From Frigidibacter albus (GTDB lineage: Bacteria; Pseudomonadota; Alphaproteobacteria; Rhodobacterales; Rhodobacteraceae), in assembly GCF_009908165.1 (NCBI RefSeq), contig NZ_JAAAUC010000007.1:124001-188000 (forward strand): DNA of 64,000 nucleotides, in the 5' to 3' direction. The notes under the pieces are model-generated. The model saw only the letters and a program-made list of their open reading frames with translations, was not told the origin of the DNA and did not search any database. Positions 17,190 through 26,065 of the stretch are shown here, piece by piece (position 1 is the first letter of the stretch; every line of letters begins with the position of its first letter). Made by a program: the position numbers and the translations under genes.

Positions 17190-18353
17190 TCAGAACGGCC
17201 CCGCATAAGCCACCGAAACCTCCCCGCCCGCCCCCGTCAGCACCAGCTTCTCCCCAGCCACCCGCACATCCGTCACCAAAGTCCACCCCGCCGGCCGAGG
17301 CACTGCCCCCAGCAGATGCCGCACCACATGCACCCGCCCCGGAGCCAGCGCCAGACAACTCGCCGCCCCCTCCGCCGCCACCCGGTTCACCCCCGCCGCC
17401 GCGCGGTTGCCCTCATCGCCCGCGGTGATGCCATCCTCGATCCCCAGCACCCCCCGATGCCGCCCGTCCCAGGGCGCGGCATCCCGCCCGCCATTGGACA
17501 GCCACAGCATCGTCACCGGCAGCTCGGCCGGATCCTTCAGCACCAGCACCAGATCATCCTCCGCCTCGCGCAGCGCCGCCGTCCAGCCGAGCCCGGATCC
17601 CGCCGCCTCCACCAGAGTCAGAAAATCCTCATGCCCCAAGGGCCCCGCCGGGCCCAATTCCCGACCATTCTGCTTTACATATGACATATGTATGGGTTCT
17701 GCATGGGTTCCACATGCCGCCCAATCGCCCTGCGGATACTCAAACAGCGACACCGCCCCGCCCACCCCCGGCAGCGCGCCCAGATCCTCGGACCGCGCCC
17801 CCGGCACCAGCCGATGCCGCCCCGGCTCCACATGCAGCCCCGTCAAAGCCGCCCGCTTGGGCGAAAACGACAGCCATCCCCGCCCCGCAAACCGGATCAT
17901 CGGGTGATGCGCCAGCGTCAGGCTTCCGCTGCCGCCCTCGATCCGGTGCGTCTGCCGCAGGAACGGTACTCCGCCAACCAGTTGCAAATGCTTGACAATC
18001 CGCGCACCGCGCACCGGAGCGACCAGCTCCAGCACCGCCTCCGCCGCGCCCGGCGCCTCGCTTACCGAAAGAACCCGCCAGGCAGTATTGGCGCTCGGCC
18101 CATGGATCGGCCCGCCCGGCTCCACGTCATCCCGCCCGAACGGCGCCGACAGGAAATCCCCCTCCAGCCCCGCCTCCACCGGCGCAAGCCCCGCAGGCAC
18201 CGCCTGCCCGACCCAATGCGCCCGGTGCAACGGCCGTATCACCCGCCCCGCATGAGAAAACCAAAGATCCGTCAACACCCCGCGCGCAAGGTCGATCTCC
18301 AGCCCCGCATCCGCGCAGTCCAGCCGCAGCCGGTCACTCTTCGGGGTCGGCAT
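17190..18353 (-). CDS. Conserved hypothetical protein, possible mutarotase-like fold
   Basis: A 387-residue soluble protein without signal peptide. It is rich in predicted β-strands, with His/Asp-rich turns such as '[20 protein letters not shown]' and '[11 protein letters not shown]', reminiscent of galactose-mutarotase-like β-sandwiches, but I see no aldose epimerase catalytic signature. The start MPTPKSDRL at 18353 overlaps the end of rlmE by 20 bp on the same strand, indicating co-transcription; an earlier in-frame start would reach deep into rlmE. The C-terminus ends 'VSVAYAGPF'. Function unassigned; sugar binding is only a guess. Confidence 0.7.
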   Translation of the reverse strand: MPTPKSDRLRLDCADAGLEIDLARGVLTDLWFSHAGRVIRPLHRAHWVGQAVPAGLAPVEAGLEGDFLSAPFGRDDVEPGGPIHGPSANTAWRVLSVSEAPGAAEAVLELVAPVRGARIVKHLQLVGGVPFLRQTHRIEGGSGSLTLAHHPMIRFAGRGWLSFSPKRAALTGLHVEPGRHRLVPGARSEDLGALPGVGGAVSLFEYPQGDWAACGTHAEPIHMSYVKQNGRELGPAGPLGHEDFLTLVEAAGSGLGWTAALREAEDDLVLVLKDPAELPVTMLWLSNGGRDAAPWDGRHRGVLGIEDGITAGDEGNRAAAGVNRVAAEGAASCLALAPGRVHVVRHLLGAVPRPAGWTLVTDVRVAGEKLVLTGAGGEVSVAYAGPF

Positions 18354-19116
18354 CGCCCTCGTCCTGCGCCGCATTGCGCCCCTTAAACCCCTGCGCCACA
18401 ACGAACTTCTCGGAACTGTCCGCCCGGCTCGCGGGCGGCTTCACATTCGCCACCTTGCGGAAATTCTTCTTCAGCAGCGCCTGCAGCTCCTGCTCGGCGC
18501 CCCCGGCCAGCACTTTGGCAACAAAAGTGCCCCCCTCCTCCAAGACGTCAAAGGCAAACTGCGCCGCCGCCTCGCACAGCGCGATGATCCGCAAGTGATC
18601 GGTGCCCTTGTGCCCCGAACTCGCCGCCGCCATGTCCGACATCACCACATCCGCCGGCCCGCCCAGCCAGCCCTTGACCAGCGCATCGGCATCCTCGTCG
18701 AGGAAATCCAGCTGGTGGATCTCGGCCCCGGCAATTGCCTCCATCTCCTGCAGATCGACGCCCAGAACCGTGCCGACCTTCTTGCCCGACCTGTCGCCAA
18801 GCGCATTGACCCGGGTCACCGCCACCTGGCACCAGCCGCCCGGCGCACAGCCAAGGTCGACCACCCGCGCCCCCGGCACCAGGAAGCGGAATTTATCGTC
18901 CAGTTCCAGGATCTTGTAGGCTGCCCGGCCGCGGTAGCCTTCCTTGCGGGCGCGCACCACATAAGGGTCATTCAGCTGTCGCTCCAGCCACAGCGTCGAG
19001 GACAGCTTGCGCCCCTTGGCGGACTTGACCCGCACCCTCAGCTCGCGCTGACCACGGCCCGAGGCACTGCCGCCCGCGCCGCTCGCCCCGCCCGATTTAC
19101 CCGGTGTCTTGACCAT
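18334..19116 (-). CDS. rlmE: 23S rRNA (uridine-2552-2'-O)-methyltransferase
   Basis: The 260-residue FtsJ/RrmJ enzyme methylates U2552 in the ribosomal A-loop using SAM. The SAM site '[15 protein letters not shown]' and the K-D-K-E catalytic set are visible ('[15 protein letters not shown]', '[14 protein letters not shown]', '[13 protein letters not shown]', '[15 protein letters not shown]'). A Gly/Ser/Lys-rich N-terminal extension of about 30 residues is common in alphaproteobacteria. Two ATGs compete (19125 and 19116); the second has more suitable spacing from GAGAGG. It lies downstream of ppx on the same strand, a pairing conserved in alphaproteobacteria. Confidence 0.95.
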   Translation of the reverse strand: MVKTPGKSGGASGAGGSASGRGQRELRVRVKSAKGRKLSSTLWLERQLNDPYVVRARKEGYRGRAAYKILELDDKFRFLVPGARVVDLGCAPGGWCQVAVTRVNALGDRSGKKVGTVLGVDLQEMEAIAGAEIHQLDFLDEDADALVKGWLGGPADVVMSDMAAASSGHKGTDHLRIIALCEAAAQFAFDVLEEGGTFVAKVLAGGAEQELQALLKKNFRKVANVKPPASRADSSEKFVVAQGFKGRNAAQDEGDADPEE

Positions 19117-19199
19117 TCCCGCCATCCTCTCGCCGCCCGCAAACCCCTGCTTGCGGCATCATCGGCCCAGATACGCATCCAAGGCCCCGCCTGCAACCT

Positions 19200-20318
19200 T
19201 CAGTAGGGCCCTTCCTCCAGCACCCCGTCCGCCGACATCTGCGCATAAAGCAGCCCCTCGCGCAGCCCCCGGTCCGCCACCGACAGCTTGTCGGTCGGCC
19301 AGATCCGCATCAGCGCCTGCAAGATCGCCGCGCCCGACATGATCAGCGTATGCCGGTCGCGCCCGATCCGCGGGTCGGTCCGGCGCCCCTCGGGGCCCAG
19401 CGCCAGATAATCCCGGATCACCCGGTCGATCTGGTCCGAGGACATGCGCAGCCCGTCCACCTTGGTGCGGTCATAGCGGCGCAGGCCCAGATGGCTGGCC
19501 GCGACGGTCGTCACCGTGCCCGAGGTGCCGATGATCTGGAACCCCTCGCGCGCCTGGGCGGAATTGTAGGGCGAGAAATCTGCCAGCTTTTCCTCGAAAT
19601 ACCAGCTCATCAGCGCAAACCGCGCCGCGTCGTCCTCGACATCCTGGAACTGGTCTTTCAGCGTCGCCACCCCCAGCGGCACGGATATCCAGTCCACCAC
19701 CTTCGCCGCCGGCTCCAGCGCCGCGGGGTCGCTGCGGAACCCGCCCGACAGCCGCATGATCGCCCGCGGCCGGTCGGGCCCCGGCACCCCGGAAATGTCG
19801 ATCCAGACCAGTTCCGTCGACCCGCCGCCGATATCCACGACCAGCAGCTGCTCGGTCTTCTTGCTGACCAGCGGCGCGCAGGAGATCACCGCCAGCCGCG
19901 CCTCTTCCTCGGGTTCGATGATCTCCAGCGGCAACCCGGTCTCGCGCCGCACATAGCGGATGAAGTCTCGGGCATTGCGGGCGCGCCGGCAGGCCTCGGT
20001 CGCCACGAGGCGCATGTGAAGCACCTTGTGCTGCTCGATCTTGCGCCGGCAGATCTGCAGCGCCTGCACCGTGCGCGCCATCGAGGCACGCGACAGCTTG
20101 CCCGAGGCCTCCAGCCCCTGGCCCAGCTGGACCGTCTTGGAAAAGCTGTCCACGACATGGAATTGCGCACCCTTCGGGCGGGCAATCAACATGCGACAAC
20201 TGTTGGTCCCGAGATCCAGCGCCGCATAAAGCTGCGCCGGGTCGGGGATATGGGTAGCGTGGGGCTCGACCGTATGAGCCGGGAGCGCCCCCGCACCCGT
20301 GGGACGCTTGGGCGCCAT
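19200..20318 (-). CDS. Ppx/GppA-family phosphatase
   Basis: A 372-residue ASKHA-fold phosphatase: exopolyphosphatase or guanosine-pentaphosphate hydrolase. The N-terminal phosphate loop 'YAALDLGTNSCRMLIARP', the second loop 'LLVVDIGGGSTELVWIDI' and 'IGTSGTVTTVAASHL' are intact. It is shorter than E. coli Ppx (no C-terminal HD domain), as is usual for alphaproteobacterial paralogues. The ATG at 20318 has CGGAGGG seven bases upstream. rlmE follows 83 bp downstream on the same strand. Whether polyphosphate or pppGpp is the substrate cannot be told from sequence. Confidence 0.92.
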   Translation of the reverse strand: MAPKRPTGAGALPAHTVEPHATHIPDPAQLYAALDLGTNSCRMLIARPKGAQFHVVDSFSKTVQLGQGLEASGKLSRASMARTVQALQICRRKIEQHKVLHMRLVATEACRRARNARDFIRYVRRETGLPLEIIEPEEEARLAVISCAPLVSKKTEQLLVVDIGGGSTELVWIDISGVPGPDRPRAIMRLSGGFRSDPAALEPAAKVVDWISVPLGVATLKDQFQDVEDDAARFALMSWYFEEKLADFSPYNSAQAREGFQIIGTSGTVTTVAASHLGLRRYDRTKVDGLRMSSDQIDRVIRDYLALGPEGRRTDPRIGRDRHTLIMSGAAILQALMRIWPTDKLSVADRGLREGLLYAQMSADGVLEEGPY

Positions 20319-20430
20319 CGTCACGCCCTCCGATTTCAAGTTATCCCCAAGGTAAGGCCAGCCAAGCCCGGGCGCAAGCGCAGCTATGCAGAGCCCCATG
20401 TGCGCGCGGCGAGCCCCGGCTCCGCGCCCG

Positions 20431-20541
20431 CCGCTTCTTGCTGGCGCAAATATCCGCAGAGGGGCGCCGGGGAGGGGCGCGCCCCTCCCCGGCCGGGGGG
20501 CGCGGGGGGCTGGCCCCCCGCTGCTGTCGCTAGCCCCCCGC
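20431..20541. repeat. Intergenic GC-rich repeat B, diverged copy
   Basis: CGCTTCTTGCTGGCGCAAATATCCGCAGAGGGG at about 20432 is followed by palindromic G/C blocks (GGGGAGGGGCGCGCCCCTCCCC at 20469-20490 and GGGGGGCTGGCCCCCC at 20504-20519). It shares the CTTCTTG...AAATATCC-GGGG core with copies at 30603, 40222, 43905 and 60766. It fills the gap between the ppx and methyl-THF gene groups and could act as a terminator. Confidence 0.65.
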
Positions 20542-20610
20542 GGAATGTCGAAATCCGGCACTGAAAGCCGCCTTTTGCAGCCTATTGAGGACAGAACGAG
20601 GAATCATCCC

Positions 20611-20910
20611 ATGCCCGATATCACCATCCTCTACTGGCGCGACATCCCGGCCCAGATCATCGTCGGCAAGGGCCGGCGCGGGGTGAAACGGGCGCTGCCG
20701 GAACGCTTCGAGCAGGCCATCGACCGCTGCGCCATGAAGATCGGCGCCCGCGACAGCGACGCCTATCTGGCCGAATGGCGCAAGGCAGAGCCCTACACGC
20801 TCGAGGCCGAAACCGACGAGGCCGCGGCCGAGGCCGAACTGGCGCGGATCACCACCGAGTATGACGACGCGCGGCTGCGCGTGCTGATCGCCAATGATGG
20901 CCGGGCCTGA
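20611..20910 (+). CDS. 'Virulence factor' family small protein of the methyl-THF module
   Basis: A 99-residue soluble protein ('MPDITILYWRDIPAQIIVGK') matching the small conserved family labelled Virulence_fact (PF13769). The label is historical and no virulence role is implied. It contains one conserved RRG turn ('GKGRRGVKRALPERFEQAID') and an acidic C-terminal half. It begins an apparent operon: the MetF-like gene starts 46 bp after its stop, then the methyl-THF:corrinoid methyltransferase. The tight context suggests an accessory role in corrinoid or folate one-carbon transfer. The start is the ATG after GAACGAGGAA. Function unproven. Confidence 0.8.
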   Translation: MPDITILYWRDIPAQIIVGKGRRGVKRALPERFEQAIDRCAMKIGARDSDAYLAEWRKAEPYTLEAETDEAAAEAELARITTEYDDARLRVLIANDGRA

Positions 20911-20956
20911 CGCCCCGCCATCCTCCCCGAACCCCGGCCGCTGGAGGGCCTTGCGC

Positions 20957-21874
20957 ATGGCTTTGCTGAACTTCCGCCGCGAGGAAAAGCCCGCTCCCTC
21001 GGGTCTCGAGGCCTTCCTCGCCGGCTACTCGCTCGAGGTGATGCCGCGCACCGCCGCCGGGGTGGACGATTTCCGCGCCCTGCTGCCCGCCGGCACCCGC
21101 GTCTATATCGCCCATATCGAGGGCACGCCCATCGACGAGATGGTCGCCACCGCCCGCCGCCTGCGGCTTGAGGGCTATGAGCCGATGCCGCATTTCCCGG
21201 CCCGGATCATCCCCGATGCCGCCACGCTGGCGGATTGGGTCGCACGCTACAAGGGCGAGGCCGATGTGCGGCAGGCGCTGCTTCTGGGCGGCGGCGTCAA
21301 CACGCCTGCGGGGGAGTTCGACAGCTCCATGCAGCTCTTGGAGAGCGGCGCCTTCGACGGCTTCGACCGCCTCCATGTCGCCGGCCACCCCGAGGGCAAC
21401 CGCGAAATCGACCCCGATGGCTCCGACCGGATGGTGATGCAGGCGCTGCGCTGGAAGCAGGAGTTTGCCAACCGCACCGATGCGCAAATGGCCATCGTCA
21501 CCCAGTTCTGCTTTGAATCCGCCCCGGTCATCGCCTGGGCCGACCGTCTGGCTGCCGAGGGCATCGCCCTGCCGATCCATATCGGCATCGCCGGCCCCGC
21601 CAAGCTCCAGACCCTGCTGAAATTCGCCATCGCCTGCGGCGTCGGCCCCAGCCTGCGCGTCCTGCAACGCCGCGCCCGCGACGTGACCAAGCTGCTGCTG
21701 CCCTTCGAGCCGACCGAGATCCTGTCGGACCTCGCCGCGCATAAGGCCGCGCATCCGGGCTTCGGGATCGAGGCGGTGCATTTCTTCCCGCTTGGCGGGA
21801 TCAGGGCGAACGCGAACTGGGCGACCCAGAATGGTGGCGCGGCCACGGCGCCCGCTCTTCACAAAGAGGTTTAA
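20957..21874 (+). CDS. Methylenetetrahydrofolate reductase-like protein
   Basis: A 305-residue TIM-barrel protein of the MetF superfamily, which interconverts 5-methyl-THF and 5,10-methylene-THF. Recognisable segments are 'TRVYIAHIEGTPIDEMVATA', 'PHFPARII', 'LLLGGGVNTPAGEFDSSMQL' and 'IVTQFCFESAPVIAWADRL'. It is diverged from E. coli MetF and is the type found beside corrinoid methyltransferases. The ATG at 20957 is chosen because TGGAGGG sits nine bases upstream; earlier ATGs overlap the preceding gene. The next gene begins 2 bp after its stop, so the two are coupled. In a demethylation route it would work in the oxidative direction. Confidence 0.87.
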   Translation: MALLNFRREEKPAPSGLEAFLAGYSLEVMPRTAAGVDDFRALLPAGTRVYIAHIEGTPIDEMVATARRLRLEGYEPMPHFPARIIPDAATLADWVARYKGEADVRQALLLGGGVNTPAGEFDSSMQLLESGAFDGFDRLHVAGHPEGNREIDPDGSDRMVMQALRWKQEFANRTDAQMAIVTQFCFESAPVIAWADRLAAEGIALPIHIGIAGPAKLQTLLKFAIACGVGPSLRVLQRRARDVTKLLLPFEPTEILSDLAAHKAAHPGFGIEAVHFFPLGGIRANANWATQNGGAATAPALHKEV

Positions 21875-21876
21875 GA

Positions 21877-22830
21877 ATGACCCGTACCACCATTGAATCA
21901 AAGACAAAAACCGTCACCATCGGCTTTGACGAACCCTTCTGCGTGATCGGTGAGCGCATCAACCCCACCGGCCGCAAGAAACTCGCCGCCGAGCTGGAGG
22001 CCGGCGACTTTTCCACCGTCGAACGCGACGCGCTGGAGCAGGTGGCCTGCGGGGCGATGGTGCTCGATGTGAATGCGGGCGTCGTCTACAACTCCAACCC
22101 CAACCCGAACGAGACCGAACCGCCGCTGATGGAGGCGATGATTCGGCTGGTGCAGGGGCTGGTGGACGTGCCGCTCTGCATCGACAGCTCTGTCCCCGGC
22201 GCGCTGGAGGCTGGCCTCGCCGCCGCCGAGGGCCGGCCGTTGCTGAACTCCGTCACCGGCGAGGAAGACCGGCTGGAACTGGTGCTGCCGCTGGTCAAGA
22301 AATACAATGTGCCGGTGGTGGCGATCTCCAACGATGACACCGGCATTTCGATGGACCCCGAGGTGCGCTTTGCGGTGGCCCGCAAGATCGTCCAGCGCGC
22401 CGCGGATTTCGGCATCCCGGCGCATGACATCGTGGTCGATCCGCTGGTGATGCCGGTCGGCGCGCTTGGCGATGCCGGGCGGCAGGTGTTCACGCTGGTG
22501 CGGCGGCTGCGCGACGAGCTGGGGGTGAACACCACCTGCGGCGCGTCCAACATCAGCTTCGGCCTGCCCAACCGCCACGGCATCAACGCCGCCTTCCTGC
22601 CGATGGCGATTGGCGCGGGGATGACCTCGGCGATCATGAACCCGGTGCGGTCGGTGGAAATGGAGGCGATCCGCGCCGCCAACTTCCTGATGAACCACGA
22701 CCCGAACGGCACCGAATGGATCCGCTTCGCGCGGGTGCTGGAGGCGGTGAAGGCCGGGCAGGATTTTGCCACCGCCTCGGCGGAGGTCGCCGCCGCAGGC
22801 CGCGCCGGGCGTCGGCGCAGCCGGGGGTAA
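21877..22830 (+). CDS. Methyltetrahydrofolate:corrinoid methyltransferase
   Basis: A 317-residue pterin-binding-domain protein (MeTr/MtgA-like) that moves a methyl group between a methylcorrinoid protein and THF. The DHPS-like barrel is visible: 'FCVIGERINPTGRKKLAAEL', 'VLDVNAGVVYNSNPNPNETE', 'LCIDSSVPGALEAGLAA', 'GRPLLNSVTGEEDRLELVLP', 'TTCGASNISFGLPNRHGINA'. The start overlaps AGAGGTTTAAG from the end of the MetF-like gene. With that gene and the activator at 2784-4826 it forms the recognisable parts of a corrinoid demethylase system; the corrinoid protein and substrate-specific MTTB-type methyltransferase are absent here. The C-terminus is Ala/Arg-rich. Confidence 0.92.
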   Translation: MTRTTIESKTKTVTIGFDEPFCVIGERINPTGRKKLAAELEAGDFSTVERDALEQVACGAMVLDVNAGVVYNSNPNPNETEPPLMEAMIRLVQGLVDVPLCIDSSVPGALEAGLAAAEGRPLLNSVTGEEDRLELVLPLVKKYNVPVVAISNDDTGISMDPEVRFAVARKIVQRAADFGIPAHDIVVDPLVMPVGALGDAGRQVFTLVRRLRDELGVNTTCGASNISFGLPNRHGINAAFLPMAIGAGMTSAIMNPVRSVEMEAIRAANFLMNHDPNGTEWIRFARVLEAVKAGQDFATASAEVAAAGRAGRRRSRG

Positions 22831-22905
22831 GCTGTCGGGGCGCCGCACCGGCGCCACCTCACGATTCCGGTCGCTGCGCGCCATGTTTCGGGCTATGCGG
22901 GCGAA

Positions 22906-24033
22906 ATGACCGAAGATACCCCCACCCCCGCAGATTTCGAGATCTTCCTTGTCGCCCCGCCGGGGCTGGAGGCGCTGCTCTGCGACGAGGTGCGCGAGGC
23001 GGGCTTTGCCGACCCGCAGGCCGTGCCGGGCGGCGTGACGATCATGGGCGGCTGGCCCGAGGTCTGGCGCGCCAACCTGCAAATCCGCGGCGCCAGCCGG
23101 GTTCTGGCGCGGATCGGCGCATTCCGGGCGATGCATCTGGCACAGCTCGACAAGCGCGCCCGCAAGTTCCCGTGGGCCGACATCCTGCGCCCTGATGTGC
23201 CGCTGAAGGTGGAAGTCACCTGCAAGGCCTCGCGCATCTATCACGCCGGCGCCGCCGCGCAGCGGATCGAGACCGCGCTGCGCGAGGAGCTGGGGGTGGC
23301 GATCTCCCCCGAGGCGGAGTTCAAGCTGAAGGTGCGGATCGACGATGACCTTTGCACGATCAGCGTCGATACCTCGGGCGAGTCCCTGCACAAGCGCGGC
23401 CACAAGGAGGCGGTGAACAAGGCCCCGATGCGCGAGACGCTGGCGGCGCTGTTCCTGCGCCAATGCGGGTATGACGGGACCGAGCCGGTGGTCGATCCGA
23501 TGTGCGGGTCCGGCACCTTCGTGATCGAGGCGGCCGAGATTGCGGCGGGGCTGCTCCCGGGCCGCACCCGGCATTTTGCGTTCGAGCAGCTGGCGAGCTT
23601 CGATCCGGCGGCGTGGGACCGGATGCGCAATCCCGCCGCCCGCCCCCACCCCGCCCTGCGCTTCTACGGCGCCGACCGCGATGCCGGCGCGATCAAGATG
23701 AGCCGCGCCAATGCGGAACGGGCGGGCGTGACCGACCTCGTGCAATTCGCCACCCATGCGATCAGCGACCTGATGCCGCCCGAGGGCAAGCCCGGCCTCG
23801 TGATCGTCAACCCCCCCTACGGCACGCGGATCGGCAACAAGAACCTGCTCTACGGCCTTTACGCCGCGCTTGGCCAGACGCTGCTGACCCGCTTCGGCGG
23901 CTGGCGGGTGGGGCTGGTGACCAGCGAGCCCTCGCTCGCCAAGGCAACCGGCCTGCCCTTCGCCCCGCCATCCGCCCCGGTGCCGCATGGCGGGCTGGGG
24001 GTGCAGCTGTTCCAGACGAAGGCGCTGCGGTAG
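22906..24033 (+). CDS. THUMP-domain RNA N2-guanine methyltransferase
   Basis: A 375-residue class I methyltransferase of the RlmL/YpsC group, which modifies guanine in rRNA or tRNA. An N-terminal ferredoxin-like/THUMP part (about 10-160, 'IFLVAPPGLEALLCDEVREA') precedes the catalytic domain, with SAM motif 'EPVVDPMCGSGTFVIEAAEI' and the N-methyltransferase signature 'LVIVNPPYGTRIG'. It lacks the second methyltransferase half of E. coli RlmL. It follows the methyl-THF genes by 75 bp on the same strand, but the functional link is doubtful. The gene ends 8 bp before the convergent acyltransferase. Confidence 0.92.
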   Translation: MTEDTPTPADFEIFLVAPPGLEALLCDEVREAGFADPQAVPGGVTIMGGWPEVWRANLQIRGASRVLARIGAFRAMHLAQLDKRARKFPWADILRPDVPLKVEVTCKASRIYHAGAAAQRIETALREELGVAISPEAEFKLKVRIDDDLCTISVDTSGESLHKRGHKEAVNKAPMRETLAALFLRQCGYDGTEPVVDPMCGSGTFVIEAAEIAAGLLPGRTRHFAFEQLASFDPAAWDRMRNPAARPHPALRFYGADRDAGAIKMSRANAERAGVTDLVQFATHAISDLMPPEGKPGLVIVNPPYGTRIGNKNLLYGLYAALGQTLLTRFGGWRVGLVTSEPSLAKATGLPFAPPSAPVPHGGLGVQLFQTKALR

Positions 24034-24041
24034 GGAACCAG

Positions 24042-25868
24042 TCAGTTATTCTGCGCAGCCAAACCTTGCGGCAACATCGCAACAAGATGGTCCGCGATAA
24101 GTCGCGCCCCGCTCATACTGGGGTGATGGCCGTCGAACAGAATCGGCGCACCAGCCTCCGTCAGCAACCTGCAGGTTCCTGTGCTACACATGAAGTCAGA
24201 GGGCATAACGATCCGCACTCGCGGATCGAAATGCCGGGCGACCTCGGCCCGTTCAGGCCCCGCGAAATCGAAAATTGTTGCGCCGCCCGAGGCTAGGCGG
24301 GTTGGAACATCTTCTCCGGGCGAGGGCGTGGGGCCGACGACATAGACCGCCTTGCCGCCTGCCAGCAGCGCATCTGCAGCGCGCGATACGCCAGCATAGA
24401 TCGCAGGGTTGTTGTAGTACGCCACCAGGATGACGCTCTCGACCTCTGGCTGATCGAGCACATAGTCCAGAACCTGATCATTGTGCTCGCGACAATTCGG
24501 ACGATCATCACGCTCGCTCCCCAGAGCGGGCGGGCATGAGGAGTAGGTGATGGTCCTCGTACGGACACCCTGCTCAGCTAAGGCCTGAGATATCTCCACC
24601 CCGTGACTATCGCCCCAAAGCAGAACGCTTTCGGCCCCGGCCCCATCGCCCAACACGCAGGCGGCAGCAGGATCGGGTGACCCTGATGAGATGTGACAGC
24701 GGTCGCGGTGCGGACTGATATCCTCACGGGCCAGGTCGAACCCTCGCAAGTCAGCCGGGAGGCGCGCAGGCCAGCCGTCAAGCTGGCTATACACGAGGTT
24801 GACCGCAATGACCGCTGCCGCCGTAATGCCTACACCGCGCAAGAGGCGTGGCGTCGGCAGCACCAGTCTGTCGCGGGTCTGCCCCTCGACGAAACGCCAT
24901 GAAAGCCAGGCTGCGGTGAATGACGCTGTCAGCACCCCTACCTGCCCCACGGGGCCCTCCATCCAGCCCCAGTCCTGCGCGAATACGACCAGCGGCCAAT
25001 GCCAAAGGTACAGCGAATATGAAAGCTTGCCGACGAACACCACTGGCGTGCGCGAGAGCACCGCGCCTACGGCAGTCCCCTCTGCCGAATGGATCAGCAG
25101 CACGGCCCCCAGTACCGGCGCGATTGCCAGCATACCAGGGAACGCCATGGCGTCGGAAAAGGTGAATACAGAGACGGCCAAAAGCGCCACACCCACCAGC
25201 GCGGCGGCCTCACGGACGCGGGGGTGGGCAAACCGTCCGGGCATGCCAAGTGCCAGCAACGTCCCAGCAAGAAGCTCCCATGCCCTGGTGGGCAACATAT
25301 AGAATGCAGAATTTTGGCTGATAGGTGTCACCACGACACAAAGAGCCAGCGATGCCACAAGGGTCAAAAGCACAATCGCCCGGGCATATCGCGGCACGTA
25401 GAACAGTATCGCCCATAGGACGAGTGGCGCGAAAATGTAGAACTGCTCTTCAACGCCCAAGGACCAAGTGTGCAGCAATGGCTTCTCATGCGAATCTGCT
25501 GAAAAGTAGCCAGCCTGAGACCAGAACACGATATTCGCTACGAACAGTATCGCACCGAGCCCCTCCTGCCACAGCGACTCGAACTGGCTCGGCAGCAACG
25601 CGAGCGGAGAGGCGATGAGAACAAAGGCGACCATCGCCAGCAATGCGGGGAAGATGCGGCGGATCCGGCGTTCGTAGAAGCGGGAGAGACTGAACTTTCC
25701 GGCCGATATCTCCGAGATCAGGATCGTCGAGATCAGATATCCGCTGATCACGAAGAACACGTCAACCCCGACAAACCCGCCTGGAAAGCCCGGCACTCCG
25801 ACGTGAAACAGCACAACGGGTAGCACCGCGAGCGTTCTAAGGCCGTCAATATCCGGGCGGTACTTCAT
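24042..25868 (-). CDS. Acyltransferase 3 family protein with C-terminal SGNH domain (OafA-like)
   Basis: A 608-residue membrane O-acetyltransferase. The N-terminal half has about ten membrane helices with 'MKYRPDIDGLRTLAVLPVVL', 'VDVFFVISGYLIS' and the catalytic HxxxVEEQF-type motif 'HTWSLGVEEQFYIFAPLV'. The C-terminal periplasmic SGNH domain contains 'VLLWGDSHGVEISQAL' and 'FDGHHPSMSGARLIADHL'. Such proteins acetylate surface polysaccharide or lipopolysaccharide. The gene has visibly lower G+C and many A/T third positions compared with its neighbours, suggesting acquisition. It is monocistronic and convergent with the RNA methyltransferase. The 197 bp upstream (25869-26065) hold nothing I can identify. 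Confidence 0.93.
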   Translation of the reverse strand: MKYRPDIDGLRTLAVLPVVLFHVGVPGFPGGFVGVDVFFVISGYLISTILISEISAGKFSLSRFYERRIRRIFPALLAMVAFVLIASPLALLPSQFESLWQEGLGAILFVANIVFWSQAGYFSADSHEKPLLHTWSLGVEEQFYIFAPLVLWAILFYVPRYARAIVLLTLVASLALCVVVTPISQNSAFYMLPTRAWELLAGTLLALGMPGRFAHPRVREAAALVGVALLAVSVFTFSDAMAFPGMLAIAPVLGAVLLIHSAEGTAVGAVLSRTPVVFVGKLSYSLYLWHWPLVVFAQDWGWMEGPVGQVGVLTASFTAAWLSWRFVEGQTRDRLVLPTPRLLRGVGITAAAVIAVNLVYSQLDGWPARLPADLRGFDLAREDISPHRDRCHISSGSPDPAAACVLGDGAGAESVLLWGDSHGVEISQALAEQGVRTRTITYSSCPPALGSERDDRPNCREHNDQVLDYVLDQPEVESVILVAYYNNPAIYAGVSRAADALLAGGKAVYVVGPTPSPGEDVPTRLASGGATIFDFAGPERAEVARHFDPRVRIVMPSDFMCSTGTCRLLTEAGAPILFDGHHPSMSGARLIADHLVAMLPQGLAAQNN

Positions 25869-26065
25869 CTGGTCCTACCTTGAGTTCATGAGGTCGCGCT
25901 GCAGCCTGAAGGTCCTCGGGCCACTAACGGGTAGAGGGAGAAAGTGCCATAGCCGTGACAGCACCCTAAAGGAAAAACGTTCTTCCCTTAATGAGTTGGC
26001 GGCAGGTTGCGTATTGTTTGTGCTACCGGAGCCTTGGGTTTCCTTGGCGGCAGCACTGCGTGGCG

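Noticed and set aside
20611-20910. A genuine virulence determinant
   Set aside because: The family name is historical; the gene is tied to methyl-THF metabolism by position and there is no secretion signal.
24799-25302. Plus-strand frame of 167 codons inside the acyltransferase
   Set aside because: Ser/Thr/Pro-rich shadow; the minus-strand acyltransferase is continuous and has all motifs.
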